Shown here piece after piece: positions 12,146-24,390 of a DNA stretch of 64,000 nucleotides. Made by a program: the position numbers and the translations under genes. A model generated the notes under the pieces. It saw only the letters and a program-made list of their open reading frames with translations, was not told where the DNA came from and ran no database searches. Position 1 is the first letter of the stretch; the number at the start of each line of letters is the position of its first letter. The DNA comes from Rhinopithecus roxellana (lineage: Eukaryota > Chordata > Mammalia > Primates > Cercopithecidae): contig NC_044551.1 of assembly GCF_007565055.1 (NCBI RefSeq), forward strand, positions 97,308,089 through 97,372,088, read 5' to 3'.

Positions 12146-15100
12146 GATTGAAGGGAGGCTATGTTTCCTTGAGAGAAACCTTGAGGGACTGACATGCACA
12201 TTTATGGTAAATCTGTACTCTCACCTTCCCAACAGGACAATTGGCTTTTTGACATGATGACTGTGGCTTCAACTGGATAAACTGACTTATTAGGACCCTT
12301 GCTGATTTTTTTGGACAGTTGCCTTGAGCTGAAATGAAAATCAAAAGGCAATGCTCTCCTACCAGAGAGAAGACTTATAGAAATCAATGGGGTTTTGGTC
12401 CAAGTCTGTCTCTCGCATTGATATGGTTTTGCAAATCCATATCTATTGCAGTGGATCTGCAAAACCATAGTGGTTATATTCTCTGTTTCTGAATGCATAC
12501 TTGATTTAGACTAAGTTAGCAACTGGCAGAATTTCCACACAGAGTCAGGGATACTATGCAAGAAAGTGACAAGAGAAAGTCCTACAATCACTACCAAAGA
12601 GTAAACAAAAGTTAATAACACATTCCTGGGAGAATTGCAGAAATTAATATCACCATAAAAGCATTGAAAAATACCAGGGAAATGAGTACTATTCCATCCT
12701 CATTTAGTTTATCCGATTGACCTAGGGAAAAGACTGATAGATCTTGGAGAGTGAGTGGATCATTGTAAACTTTAGCAGATATTCACTCTAATTGCAGTAA
12801 CTTCTGGCACTGATATTCAACTACTGACCCAGAGAATGACTTCTCATATATATTAATTAATAAAGAAAATTAAAGGCAATTTTCTTTCACTCTACAGGAA
12901 GAGCAAAACAGATTAACTGATTTATCTCAGAGCTGTGTTAATTTTCTGGTATCTTTCATAATCTAATCCACAAAACCTTGACTGCTTCACTGACTCACAA
13001 AATGTTAAGGTTGTCACTGGGTTGATAACATCATGCAGACAATACCTGATAAGCAGATGTAGAAAATACTCTGGATGCCTTGCTGAGGAAAGATATAGGG
13101 CAATCATTCTATTAAAAGCCTCCCGGAACTTTCTAGTGGCTTTATGGCCTCAGAACTTTGAGACATCACATTTTAATATGAAAGATAATTTTCTTCACCT
13201 TTTACTCCCAAGTCCTAAGAAAGAAATGAAATACTTGGAAGTTTCTTTGAATTTTAAAGACAACCTATACTATATTTAAATGTGCCGCTCTGACCCATAT
13301 ACTAAGCAATTCTTTCTTTTTTTTTCTTTTTGCATGAATGACTTTGTTTTTTACTTTATGCAGTTTAAAATACAATATGAAATCATTTTTTCTTAAGGCT
13401 GCCAGCCTGCCCAGGCCTCTCTGTCAACTGCATCTTATGACCACAAATCTAAATGGAGCTTGAATTGTCTATGGTGCATACAGGAATGCTATATGGAGTC
13501 ACTGACAAGCTCCCATGAGAGATTCACTGTGAAGACTTTAGAGCAAAGTCGTGCCCTCTTCTGCACATAACTTTTTCCTTTTCAGAAACAACTCCTGATA
13601 CTGTACTGGGCCCTGCTAAGAATTAATCGCCTGATCATGGGACATTACATGAAAACATGACCATAAAAGGTGTATCTGATGTATCAAGTCATAGTGATGG
13701 GCCAGTATAGAAGCAGTTTTCTTCAAGTAGAAGTCCACCTACAAGATCAGACTAAAGTAGGTTCCAAAGGCTTAAGTAAATTTAGTGTACAGATGACTCA
13801 CACTCTCATGAAACCTATTCCTAATGGACTGCCATTCTCACTAAACACACTCTATCTTCATAGAGAGTTTCCTCTGACCATTGGATGAGGGAGAAAAATG
13901 ATTGCTCTTGCTTTAAGTTGGTTCCACAGGATATGCTGGCACTCTTCACATTTGAATGGCTACAGCTTCACAGCTCTCTCAGCACATGCCCTGCACACCA
14001 GGAGGAAGGAGAAATACTTTTAGGGGAAAGAACTCCCAGCATCTTGTTTTTCGTTGTGCATAATAGGAGAATGACCAGAGATAAATTTCTGTACTAATTT
14101 ATGGGCAGTGTCTAACAGTTTGGCTAGACGGTCAGTTTTGGAAGAAATTATTCTAGAGGATAGATGACAAGAAGGTATAAGAATGGAGCTCTCAGAATGC
14201 AAAGAGATTATGAGAATGTTTATTTTCCATGGGAATGCTAATCAAAGGTCACTCACTATGAATGTCAATCATCTTTTCTTAGCCACCTCAGTGCTTGCTT
14301 TACAGCCCCAGGAACTAAATGGCCATGGTAATAGGATTGAGGTTATCGCTGGGATCAAAAGCATAGGTTTCATCCAATCAAAGATGATTTGGCTGTGATC
14401 ACTGCTGAGTGTTCAACACACCACCAGCAGAAGCCAACACTATGAACCCCTAACATGGTGCTATTTTCCAGAGGTACTAACCAACATCTGATACTAGGTT
14501 GATTACATTGGAACTTTTTATAATGGAGGAGAGAGTTGTTTCTCCTCACTGGAATAGATGTTTCCTCTTGATATGGATTAACCTTCCCTTCTGTCAGTGC
14601 TTCTACCTGGACCCTTATCTGTAGAATTAATGATACTTTATTCACAATCATGATGATAATGAATTCATTACCCATGAATAAGGAATTAATTCCACAATAA
14701 TAGAAGCTAGGCTGATAGGAAAATGGAATAGCCTATTGAAGACAGTTTTATTTTGGCTTGGAGACAATACCTTGCAGAAGCTATACCAAATACCTATGCT
14801 TATGAACCTGATATAGTGCTCTTTCTCCTATAATAGGAAATCACAGCTTCGAGAAACAAGGAGTGGAAGTGGGCATAACTCTTCTCAATATTTTCACTTA
14901 AAAAATGACTCTCAAAATTATGCTTCCTCTTCCCTAGTGTTGGGCTCTACAGACTCTGAGATCTTGGTTCCCAAGAAAGAAAAGATTCTACCAGAGGGCA
15001 CATTGAACTTGAAGATGAGATTGCAACCTGGCCGCCTTAAACTTCCAATGCCATTGAAATAACAAAGAAGAGGGTTACTGTACTGACTGGGGTAGCTAAT

Positions 15101-15640
15101 CCTAATTATCAAGAGGAAATAGGGCTAATGCCGTCAGGGAAAGAGAAGTATACCAAAAATGCTGGAGGATCGTCTGGGTGTGCCTCATATGATTTCTAAC
15201 ACTGTTAATGAAACTCACAGTTACCCAATAGAGGCAAGACTAATAATGACTTGGAACACTCAGAAATGAAGGTTTGGATTTCTCTGCCAGGCAAAAGCAT
15301 ACATCCACCTGAGATGCTGACTAAGGACAAAAGAAATATGAAATGGGTAATAGAAGTAAACTTTATGATCAGTTACAGAAGGAAGGACTTACATATATAA
15401 TGTATTTATCTTAGCAAACTCTTTTTCTACTACCTTATATAAGGAGTATTGTTAGTCATTAAATGTATGTCTCCGTCTGCAAAATTATAGGACATTGGGT
15501 ATATAATTTTGGGATTGTGACCAAGACAGAAAAAGAATGAATATCCAGAAATGAATACAGTGGCATTAGGATTATTGTGTCTTGCCTTTTGAGTGAGAGA
15601 TTGAGCACAACTTTATTAGACTAAAGGATAGTTCTCACAT
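12146..15640 (+). pseudogene. ERVL pol remnant (RT, RNase H, integrase), sense
   Basis: Continuous decayed similarity, in order, to the ERVL pol region: an RT-palm stretch at about 12540-13300, including a degraded YXDD catalytic site near 13015-13040 (reads W-V-D-N); RNase H-like sequence at 13380-14200; integrase-like sequence at 14370-15130 (pattern around 'gttgattacattggaac' at 14499-14515); and the pol tail to about 15640. Frameshifts and stops are frequent, and the longest open stretches are about 70-100 codons. The end runs into the MLT2-like LTR, as expected for a 3' provirus half. ERVL has no env, and none is seen. The match is from memory of the family, not a search. Confidence 0.65.
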
Positions 15641-15689
15641 GTTAGTTAAAAGTATAATATTATTATTGTTTGGAAATTTAAATATATGA

Positions 15690-16160
15690 GTATGGAGAGC
15701 TAAACTAGATATTGTGTCTTGATATGAAATATGATCCCTGCTTTTTTAAACTCTGTCTTGTTACATGGGGCTTGACAGTTTGGAAGCTACATTAAACAGA
15801 TTTACTAGCCAGTAGGGAATCTGGTTTAAATTCTGCCAGTGAAAGGCATTTGTGTGAGGCTTGGAAGTGGAAGATATAGAGAGGCCATTATTCTCCAGGA
15901 GCAGCTGGGCATCTGCAGATGGCTGACGGGGGGTTCCGCCTGTGGCTTTCAGGTGTCCTCTTGCAAGGCTGTAGGCAGCATAAATCACTGGTGGAAGCTT
16001 ATTAGGATCCTCCTACTTTCTTATTTTTTGGTACGCTTTTCACCTTTCCTGACCTTGCAGTAATTGTCTAACACTGCTTTTCTGTGTTACACCCTTTCCT
16101 GCTTAAAATACCCAGGGCGGTGGCTGGTTTTCTGACCAAATCCTGATTGGTATCTAGACT
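15690..16160 (+). mobile_element. MLT2-like 3' LTR of the ERVL provirus
   Basis: Landmarks in the order I know for MLT2: 'aaactctgtcttgttacat' near 15750, 'gagaggccattat', 'gagcagctgggcatctgcag' (15900-15919), 'cagatggctgacg', 'ctgtaggcagcataaatcac', 'taacactgcttttctgtgttac', and the closing 'aaatacccagggcggtggctgg'. It follows the pol tail directly in the same orientation. Confidence 0.7.
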
Positions 16161-16302
16161 GCATCTTTATTTCTATATTTGGCTACTTTGTAAGGTTGTG
16201 TGATGTGAACAGTGAAAATATATGCCTATAAAATATTTCAAAATACATGCCTAAATAAGTGTTTATCTGCAGCATTCTCTTAAAATACAAAGACAGCCCA
16301 TA

Positions 16303-16633
16303 AATGGAGTCCCTCTGTATCCATGGAAGACTGGTTCCAAGACACTCCCATGGATACTAAAATCTAAGGATGCTTGAATTGTTTATATAAAATGTATAGT
16401 ATTTGGATATAATCTGTGAACATCATCTTGTATACTTTAAATCATCTCTATATACTTATAATATGTAATGCAGTATAAATGCTATGTAAATAATAGTTAC
16501 ACTGTATTGTTAAGAAAATAATGGCAAGAAAAGAGTCTGTATATGTTCAATACAGTTTTATTTTTTTAATATTTTCAGTCAGTGGTTGGTTGAATCCATG
16601 GATGCAGAATCTTTGGATACAGAGGGCTGACTG
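16303..16633 (+). mobile_element. Tigger/pogo-type non-autonomous DNA transposon (about 331 bp)
   Basis: Inverted termini: the left end reads about 'agtccctctgtatccatgg', and the right end reverse-complements to 'cagtcagccctctgtatcc'. TA dinucleotides flank both ends (16301-16302 and 16634-16635), as expected for Tc1/mariner-pogo target duplication. Internal sequence ('atataaaatgtatagtatttg', 'tactttaaatcatctctata', 'gtatatgttcaatacag') matches a common Tigger-derived MITE. No coding capacity. Confidence 0.8.
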
Positions 16634-16635
16634 TA

Positions 16636-17319
16636 TATGTAAATATACCATATGTTGTGAAATATAGCTCAAGTGGTTCAGCTATAATCCAAACAGAATA
16701 GATTTAATTGGACCGCTCGAACACTCAGCCAACTCATATTTATTATGCTGGTGTTCCAAAATGTTACGCTGCTGAATTTTCTGCCAGTTTAACTTACTGT
16801 GACTTTGCCAACATAAATGGGAATAGAAGAAGAGGTTTAGTTGTGTGAAAATCATCACAGAGCCAACCATATGTTTATGCCTTTTCAAAACATTATTATT
16901 ATAAATTTATTTCTATCTTACTTGAATTCCATACTCTTCAGCATTGCAAAAGAGGAAGGAAATGAGAGTGGTAGCTATTTTCAGCAGGGAAACCATATTT
17001 ATTTTTTCTTTTAGTTAGACAAGTAAACTCTTCCAATGTGCTTTAGTCAAACTGCCTGGAAAAACTTGGTATTTCTAACGATGTGTCAATGTTGTTTGAG
17101 TGACACTGTGTAGATTTAAAAGAACAGAAAAAAATATTTCCAGGTTAGAAACCAAATATCTCAAAATGAGGTAGATTCATTATGGAAAATTGAGAAAATA
17201 TGTTAAAGAATGAATTGGTCAAGAAAATACCAGATGATTTATAATCAATCCATTCTATTTCTAGGCAATCTTTCTAAAACAACTTTTAAGAAAAAGAAGA
17301 AAAGCAATTTTGATGATTC
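16636..17319. other. Unassigned sequence
   Basis: No gene or repeat recognised. AT-rich with scattered short A/T runs. Confidence 0.4.
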
Positions 17320-17670
17320 TCGTTTAGAGAATAAAGTCTAAGCTCCTTGGCATAGCACACAGACTTCCAGGCCACTCGTCCCTTCCATTCACCCTCCACC
17401 ACTCCATGGATTGGCACACACCACAGTGCTTCCATGTGAGACTATTTGCTAACCCAGAATATGCCAAGTACTTAGCACTCTTGCTTGGGCAATACTTGGA
17501 TCTGAATTCTTAGCAGTTTTAAAATATCTCTAGCTGTTTATATGTGTCTCTTCAGCTGGACTGAGTTCAATTAAGTATAGAGATTATTTTTACATCTGTT
17601 TATCAAAGGTGCTTAGCAAATATAGATGGTAGATACCAATAAATTGTTGATACATGCCATGAATAAATGT
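17320..17670 (+). mobile_element. LINE-2 3' end
   Basis: Typical L2 3'-terminal order: 'aaagtctaagctccttggcat', 'ccaggccactc', 'gtgcttagcaaatatagatgg', and the closing 'aataaattgttgatacatgcc...gaataaatg'. Very old, ORF2 not preserved. Confidence 0.65.
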
Positions 17671-17724
17671 ATGGATAAATAATAGTTTCAATTTGAAAAG
17701 AATAGGAGGTGTTCTTTTGTTCAG

Positions 17725-17850
17725 GTTCTATGTTTTACAAAAAGAAACTGAGGCCTAGTGAACTCTATTTTGTTCCAATGTACAGCAGTAGCATTGCTGG
17801 TACTGGAACAAGGGTGTCTCTGCTTTCCATTCAGAGATCTTTCTACTGTT
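17725..17850 (+). mobile_element. MIR fossil
   Basis: 'gaaactgaggcctag' followed by 'ctggtactggaacaagggtg' and 'ctctgctttccattcagagatctttctac' follows the 3' half of MIR/MIRb. Confidence 0.6.
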
Positions 17851-18149
17851 TCATTCCTGGCTAATTTGGAAATTTGTTTGAAGGAATTGTGGTTCGTTTT
17901 CTAACTATTTGCTCTGTAATGCTCCTAACATCCTTGGGGACATCACTCACACTTTAAAAATAATTGAGGAAAAATACCTATAACTTCAGACATTCAAGGA
18001 GCTACATTAGCCTTCTAGTTTTTCACCTGGCTCCTTGCCTGCCTAGCATTTCATCTCTCATAAAACAGCGGGCCCATTGTGGCAATTATTTACAAAGCAC
18101 AAGCATCTATATTGGGTATAGACTCTATATTCTATTTCTATATTTGACT

Positions 18150-19060
18150 TTTCATTTTTGAGTTGTGGGGATTCTTTATAAATTCTGGCTATCAGTCTTT
18201 TGTCAGAGAAATAGATGATAGATAATTTATAGAGAAAGTGATAGATATTAATAGATAGCTATTTCCTACTAGAATATGACTTGTCTTTTTATCTTCCTAG
18301 TAATTATTGAAAAAATAGAAGTATGAAATTAGGATGAAGCCTTATTTATACATTTTTCTCTTTAGTAGCTCATTCTTTTTATGTCCCTAAGAAATATTTG
18401 CCTACCCCAAGTTCATGAAGATTGTCTGTGATGTTTTCTCTGGGAACATTTACAGTTTTTTTCTGTAAAGTTTAGACCTGTTTAATTCACATTAAATGAA
18501 TTTTTTTAATGGTATGAGGCAGAGCTTGATCTTAATTGTTTTTCTGTATACTCACTTACTTGTTGCTAAACCACTTTTGAGATTTTCTTTCCCCATCAGT
18601 AGATTTGACATTTTTTTGAAAATCAATTCACCACATATATGTGGGCCTATGTCTAGACTATCTATTCTGACCCATTGATATATTGTTTTATCATCTTGCC
18701 AAACCCACTCTGTCTTAATTACTGTAGCTGTAAGTCTTTTAAATCAGAAAGCTTACGTCTTGCAATTGTGTTCATCTCTTTCAAGACAGATTTTGCTATT
18801 CTAGATCCTTTTCATTTCCATATGAATTTTAGAATCTGCTCACAAAATTATACAATGCAATACATGGGGTCTATAGATCAACTTCAGGACAATAAACATC
18901 TGGACAATATTGGTTTATGGTCCATGAATGTGAATATTTTTCTCCATTCATTTAAATCTTTATTTCCCTCAGCAATGCTTAATAGTTTTCAGTAGATATA
19001 TTATGCATCTTGTTGTTAAATCTCTTCCTATTATATTTTTGATGCTATATTTTTTAGTTG
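18150..19060 (-). mobile_element. Old L1M ORF2 fragment, antisense
   Basis: The antisense order of ORF2 C-terminal landmarks is intact: 'ttctggctatcagtcttttgtcag', 'agaaatatttgcctacccca', 'attctgacccattgatata', 'taattactgtagctgta', 'tttcatttccatatgaatttt', 'ctgctattt...ttgttgttaaat'. Divergence is high (L1MC-L1ME age). Frames 18496-18678 and 18675-18995 are shadows. Confidence 0.8.
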
Positions 19061-20189
19061 AGAAGACAAAATCCTATTTTATTTCAAGATTTCTAAGTCT
19101 CAGTTGCATTCAAATAAATTGTAGAAAAAGTTTATTGTTGGACAGTGTTTAGATCTTGGAATGTAATTCTGCACTGATGTAACTGTTAGAAAATGAAAGT
19201 TATTGATCCATGCCAGGCCATCCAAAATTAATTTGATATTACTGGAAAGAAATGAGTCATAGACCTATAAATGAATCTGTATACACATAAACAAATCTGT
19301 ATTAATATTTGAAAACCCTTCTCACTCGATAGTTAATTTAGCTTTCCAAATTAGTCATGTGTTGTTTAACTCTTAAGTATCTTTACTGATTAAATGTGTG
19401 CTGCTTATTAGCTCTAACATATGACATATGGATGTCAAGCAGGACTGGTGATGACAACAGAGACTGTAGCTTGTTACTTAAGCCTACAGTTGACAATATG
19501 ACTTTTCTACAGAGGTGGAGTGACTAAAGGTAGCTATAATATCTGCAAAGGAAACCAGAGGAGACCAAATGGACAAAGAGGCAGTACAAACTTAGCTACC
19601 GTGAGCTGGAATGCACCTGTGCATTTCATCAAGAGTGGGTAAGCTAAAATTATTTATTGCTTCCATTATTTACTCAAGCTAATAATATATTTGTATTCCA
19701 AAGATCTTGCCAATGGTCACATTTTATTTTACCTAGTTAAACGTAAAAAATCAGTCCTAATGTCAAAACCATTCAATTTTCAGAAGAAATAATATACTCA
19801 GTATACATATCAACACATAGCAATGGCTTTTTATTCATCTTTTGTTTCCCTGAATGTGTAGGTGTTTGAGTTCCTGGTATTTCTTCTTTTACACCAGATA
19901 AGGACTGTTTGAAACTATTTCATCATCACCATTCACTCCAGCCGTTCTGATTTTCACTGCTACAAAAATGTTGGTGTACAAACTGCTGTGTGATCCTATC
20001 TTAGGAGAGTCAGAGCACTTGAAATCTTTTTTCTTTTTTGGTAAAATGGCTATCTAATTCTGAAGAACTGTGCTTGAGATACTTTTTTCCTTTTTTTCCT
20101 AAGACCAATGAAGGAAAATCACAATCTATTCCTAGTTTAGCTACTTTCTTTATATTTTTTCTTGGTTTTTAAATCTCTTCTCCATTCTA
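19061..20189. other. Unassigned sequence
   Basis: No gene. I could not assign 19370-19660 or the rest to a repeat family with confidence. Confidence 0.4.
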
Positions 20190-21130
20190 AGCTTTTGTGT
20201 AAGTATCCATTTCTTCTACCGTTCCACTGATTGTCTATTCAGACTCTGCAGCATACATCTGAAGATGATGATGAAGGCTAGTGGCCTGCCCCTCCTGGGA
20301 AGATACCGTAGTCCTCAACTCAGACCTGGGAAACCCTGTTTTCTTGTCTGCACCCACCTAGTGGAGTTTCAATCATTCTTAGCTGGAAGGAGTGAGTGAA
20401 GGTGTGGGTTGTGGTTCAAATGTCATGTACTCTCGGTCGTCTGCAGAATTTTAGTAGATTTTCTTGAATTTTTTTTCATTTGCTGTATGCCTTTAGGACA
20501 AATTTCCAAGACCTCAAACAGTTTGTTTTTTCCTAGTTTTTCACCAGTTATGCTTTTTTCTCTGGAAAGTGCATCCACGGAGCTCCTCATGCTACCTGCC
20601 CAGAACTAGAACTCTACAATCCACTTTTAATCCCATCTAGTACCTTTCAAATTTTTAATATTAAACTATTCATCCTAGAGTTTCAATTTTGTTCTTATTT
20701 ATAGTTACCATTACTCTGGTGGTATTTCCTTTATGTTTTCTCATTATGTTCATATTTTAAAAATTTTGAACATCATTATGATAAAAGATTTCACATACTG
20801 TCTGCTAATTCCAACATTGTGGTCATTTCATGGTCTGTTTGTATTGCCTGTTTTTTTCTCTTGGTTGTCAGTCACATTTTTAAGGTTTTCATTTGCATGC
20901 CTATTGTTTTCTGTATGCAAAACATTATGAATTTTTTTCTAGGATATCTGAAATAGGTAGTCTTTCTTTGAAAGGTGTTGAGTTTTGTTTTGACAACAAT
21001 TAAATTACTGGAACATCCTCTGATCTTATCTGACTTGGTTTATGCTTTGTTAAAGGAGACTTACATTGAATTTGTCCTTTGCCCTAGCATGTCCCTTATT
21101 CCCAAAGCATCACTTCTCTTGGGTCTACAT
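20190..21130 (-). mobile_element. Old L1M 3' UTR and end, antisense
   Basis: The plus strand shows the L1M-type antisense 3' UTR pattern: 'aagatttcacatactgtctgctaattccaacattgtggtcatttc', 'cttggttgtcagtcacatttttaa', 'tttgcatgcctattgttttc' (quoted in pieces at about 20786-20910). The upstream part around 20400-20640 is probably the same element. No coding potential. Confidence 0.65.
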
Positions 21131-22653
21131 TGAACGTCTAAGTTGCCCCCTGTGGCATTACTGAAATTACCACATGTTAGAGCACTGCATGATCTCTGCA
21201 TCTCTGTGGCTCTCATTCCAGAAGCCACTCTCTGCTAGGCATCATGTTATTTCGCACTGTGCATGCACAGCTTACTCCCAGTCAAGAGGTCAAAGGAAAC
21301 CTCTGTGCAGATCCAAGGCTCTCTGTTTGCATTTTCTCCTCTTAAGCATGCCAACACGCAAGATTTCATCTGACTCAGCAGCAAGGGATTCTTATCTTTG
21401 CCTTCTCAACTTAGCAAAATGAATTTTTTTGGCTTGTGCACTATTTCCCTGTGCAATCATGAGGAAAGTACTCACAGTCTGAATGTTAAAGAAAATGTGG
21501 AATTAACTTTGCATATTTTTCTTTTCTCAAGAATCACTGTACTGTGACGCCTGTTGTCCAATGCCAAAAAATGGTTCTATGATATATTTGGATGTTATCG
21601 TTGTTTATGTCGGGAATGCAAATCTGATAACACTTTCTCCTTCATAACTAGAAACAGAATTATTGCCTCCTCCTGACCGCTTTTAAAGATATATTAAAAC
21701 TTATTTATAGATTCTTTAATATTTTCAATCTTGTTTACATCTATCTATATCTCACCTAGATGCCAGAAGTTTTGCACTATTGTAGTCAATTAACTCTCAT
21801 TTATAATGTCCTACCCTAATCGAGAAACCACAACACTTTGTGATTCAGTACTCAATAGTGTACAAGAGAATTCTAGCAGATGCTGCCATGGAGTCTAAAA
21901 TTCTTCTCATTTTTTCTGTGTAAATGAGCAACTAGGCAAAGTTTGTCTCCACTTTATGCACAAGAGGAGATATCTATCTGAAAGGGACACAGGTTTCTGA
22001 GAATTTTAAAAAACATAACTTTACTTCAGGAAGTTGAAAATCTGAGAGTGAAGAGACAGTAAAATTATCCGAACAAGTTGTACAACCAAAGTTGGACCAT
22101 TAGAAGGGGAAAAATCCCCAACTGAAAGAGAATAAATTTAATGCAATGTAAACAAATAACAGCCAAATGTTTAGTTAGCATAGCATGGCTACAATGGGGT
22201 AAGCTTTATTTATTATTTTGGTTTGACAAAGTATGTTGGAATTGATATTCTCCAGACATCCTAAATGCTAGGAAAATGTTATTAGTGATATAACATACGT
22301 GAATTGACCTAAAAAATTCTCTCACTTGTATACGTGTTAAACATATTGCTCAAAAAATGTCTAGTCAATATAATCACACTTCATGGTTAGAAAACATTTC
22401 AACATATAAGATTGCCATTAAATTTGAAATGGAAATGTTAAGTCTGCCAAAGTTAAGATACCTTCAAAGGAATACTTCAGCTGTGGCATCTTTCAAAGTG
22501 GTATAGACTGGCTGAAATGTTCTCTTTTTTTTGTGAATGTGACAACTTTTACTATGAGTTTCTACTTTAGGCACTAGAATTCTCAGGTGAAAGGAGGAGG
22601 AGTTTTGCCTTGAACCAGTGTCTCCTAATGCAATGCTCTATCATATGACTTTA
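21131..22653. other. Unassigned sequence
   Basis: No gene. The open frame at 21174-21422 (82 codons) has no recognisable domain and is treated as chance. Confidence 0.4.
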
Positions 22654-22666
22654 AATTTCAATTGGC

Positions 22667-22981
22667 TGCCAGGCGCGGTGGCTCACGCCTATAATCTCAG
22701 CACTTTGGGAGGCCGAGGCCGGCAGATCACGAGTTCAGGAGATCGAGACCATCCTGGCTAACACCGTGAAACTCCGTCTCTACTAAAAATACAAAAATTA
22801 GCCGGGCATGGTGGTGGGCGCCTGTGGTCCCAGCTACTCAGGAGGTTGAGGCAGGAGAATGGTGTGAACCCAGGAGGCAGAGCTTGCAGTGAGCCAAGAT
22901 CACGCCACTGCACTCCAGCCTGGGCGACAGAGTGAGACTCTGTCTCCAAAAAATAAATAAATAAATAAAAATAAAGAAACG
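22667..22981 (+). mobile_element. AluY, full-length, with TSD
   Basis: A complete dimeric Alu. Diagnostic AluY blocks are 'gagatcgagaccatcctggctaacac' in the left arm (at about 22739) and 'ggagaatgg-gtgaaccc' in the right arm. The tail is A-rich with TAAA units. Target-site duplication AATTTCAATTGGC occurs at 22654-22666 and 22982-22994, 13 of 13 identical. The minus-strand frames at 22758-22949 and 22900-23082 are Alu shadows. Confidence 0.95.
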
Positions 22982-23126
22982 AATTTCAATTGGCATACAG
23001 ATTCCATCAGGTGATCATTTCTTTGCTCATGTGAGTTGGGTGGACTTAGAGGTAATGAAAACACATGCCTAGCTCTTATCATTTCAATGTTGTGGAAACT
23101 CCTCTGTTACATGTGATATCTAAAGC

Positions 23127-23440
23127 ATAGAGTAGGCCATGCCTGTAATCCCAGCACTTTAGGAGGCCGAGGGGGGCAGATCATTTGAGGTCAGTAATTT
23201 GAGACCAGCCTGGCTGACATGGTGAAACCCTGTCTCTACTAAAAATAAAAAAATTAGCCAGTGTGCTGATGGGTGCCTGTAATCCTAGCTACCCAGGAGG
23301 CTGAGGCAGGAGAATTGCTTGATTCCAGGAGGTAGAGGTTGAAGCGAACAGAGATCGTGCCATTGCACTCCAGCCTGGGCAACACAGTGAGACTCCATCT
23401 CAAACCAAACAAACAAACAAACAAACAAAAGCAACCAACC
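23127..23440 (+). mobile_element. AluS-type element, nearly full-length
   Basis: A dimeric Alu lacking the first dozen or so bases. The left arm has 'gagaccagcctggctgacatgg', the AluS-like state. The tail is (CAAA)n. A CAAC/CAAA-rich low-complexity stretch continues to about 23450. Confidence 0.92.
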
Positions 23441-23631
23441 AAACAAATGAAAACCAATAAAGCCTGGAGTATTCTTACTTAACTAATCAAACAGAAGTTA
23501 TAATCACAGGCTAGAAAATTCCATAATGATATGATTGATCAACTCCTGCAAGTTACTCACATAATAAACCCAATATTTTAGGAAGTTATTTTCCAGATTG
23601 CCCAAGTGCTGCTCCTGTGTTAAAAGGATAT

Positions 23632-23695
23632 GTACACCACTGCACTCCAGCCTGAGCAACAGATTGAGACCTTGTTAAACAACAACAACAACAAC
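23632..23695 (+). mobile_element. 64-bp ultra-short Alu insertion with TSD
   Basis: Only the last part of the right Alu monomer ('accactgcactccagcctga...') and a (CAA)n tail are present. Perfect target-site duplication AAAAGGATAT lies at 23622-23631 and 23696-23705, at a TT/AAAA-like L1 endonuclease site. This is a severely 5'-truncated retrotransposition, not a deletion remnant. Confidence 0.85.
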
Positions 23696-23989
23696 AAAAG
23701 GATATATAGATAATATTATCTGAGACTCCTCAATAAATACTTTCACTGGGTAAAAATTAAATAATTATGTGCTCAGCCTATGAAAGTAAAAAATTGAGAA
23801 GCATGCATTTGGTCAGTTTTTCTGTATGTTTTGCAAATATGTAGTTTAAAGTTACTATCTAATATGTCATTTAGTGCCCCTTAAAAAGGAATTCATCTTT
23901 TCTCTAATTTAGTTCCTGGGGAAAATGTAAGTTTCTACAAAGTGTTTGACTTTCTTTTCTTTTTCAGGCAATGAATAACAGATAATTCC

Positions 23990-24014
23990 GTGTGTGTGTG
24001 TGCGCGTGTGTGCG
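23990..24014 (+). repeat. Short (TG)n microsatellite
   Basis: TGTGTGTGTGTGCGCGTGTGTGCG-like alternating purine-pyrimidine run. Confidence 0.8.
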
Positions 24015-24086
24015 TTTCCTTATTTGCTTGTTTCACCACATACATATCAGACAAATCAAGGGCCCAGGAGTGATATAGCTCATCTC

Positions 24087-24143
24087 ATATGGCCGGTAGG
24101 ATCATATGACTGGTAGGATCATATGACTGGTAGGATCATATGG
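24087..24143 (+). repeat. 17-bp tandem repeat, about 3.4 copies
   Basis: Units ATATGRCYGGTAGGATC at 24087-24103, 24104-24120 and 24121-24137, plus a partial ATATGG. Units two and three are identical; unit one differs at two sites. Confidence 0.9.
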
Positions 24144-24159
24144 TTATATTGACATTGTG

Positions 24160-24390
24160 GGAAGAGCAGCACACACAAATCAAAGAACTTGGGTTTAGGT
24201 TCTTGATTCTGCTTCTCCCAACTTGATGTGTTGAATAAGTTACTTATTCCTCTGGGGCTTTAATTTTCTCATCACCAATATGTGGCTAATTATACTGATC
24301 CCAAAGGATTACTAGAAATGCCAAAGGATCCACATCAGGGAAGTTAAATGTTAAATGTCAAATATCAATAATACGCTATTATATAGTAAA
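24160..24390 (-). mobile_element. MIR fossil, antisense orientation
   Basis: Order 'ttgggtttaggttcttgattctgcttc', 'gttgaataagttacttattcctctgggg', 'tttaattttctcatcaccaatatg', 'gttaaatg' follows the MIR core on the strand that reads '...gcctcagtttcctcatctgtaaaatg'. Confidence 0.65.

Noticed and set aside
24087..24143. CRISPR-like array
   Set aside because: Tandem units without spacers in a primate genome; simple minisatellite.
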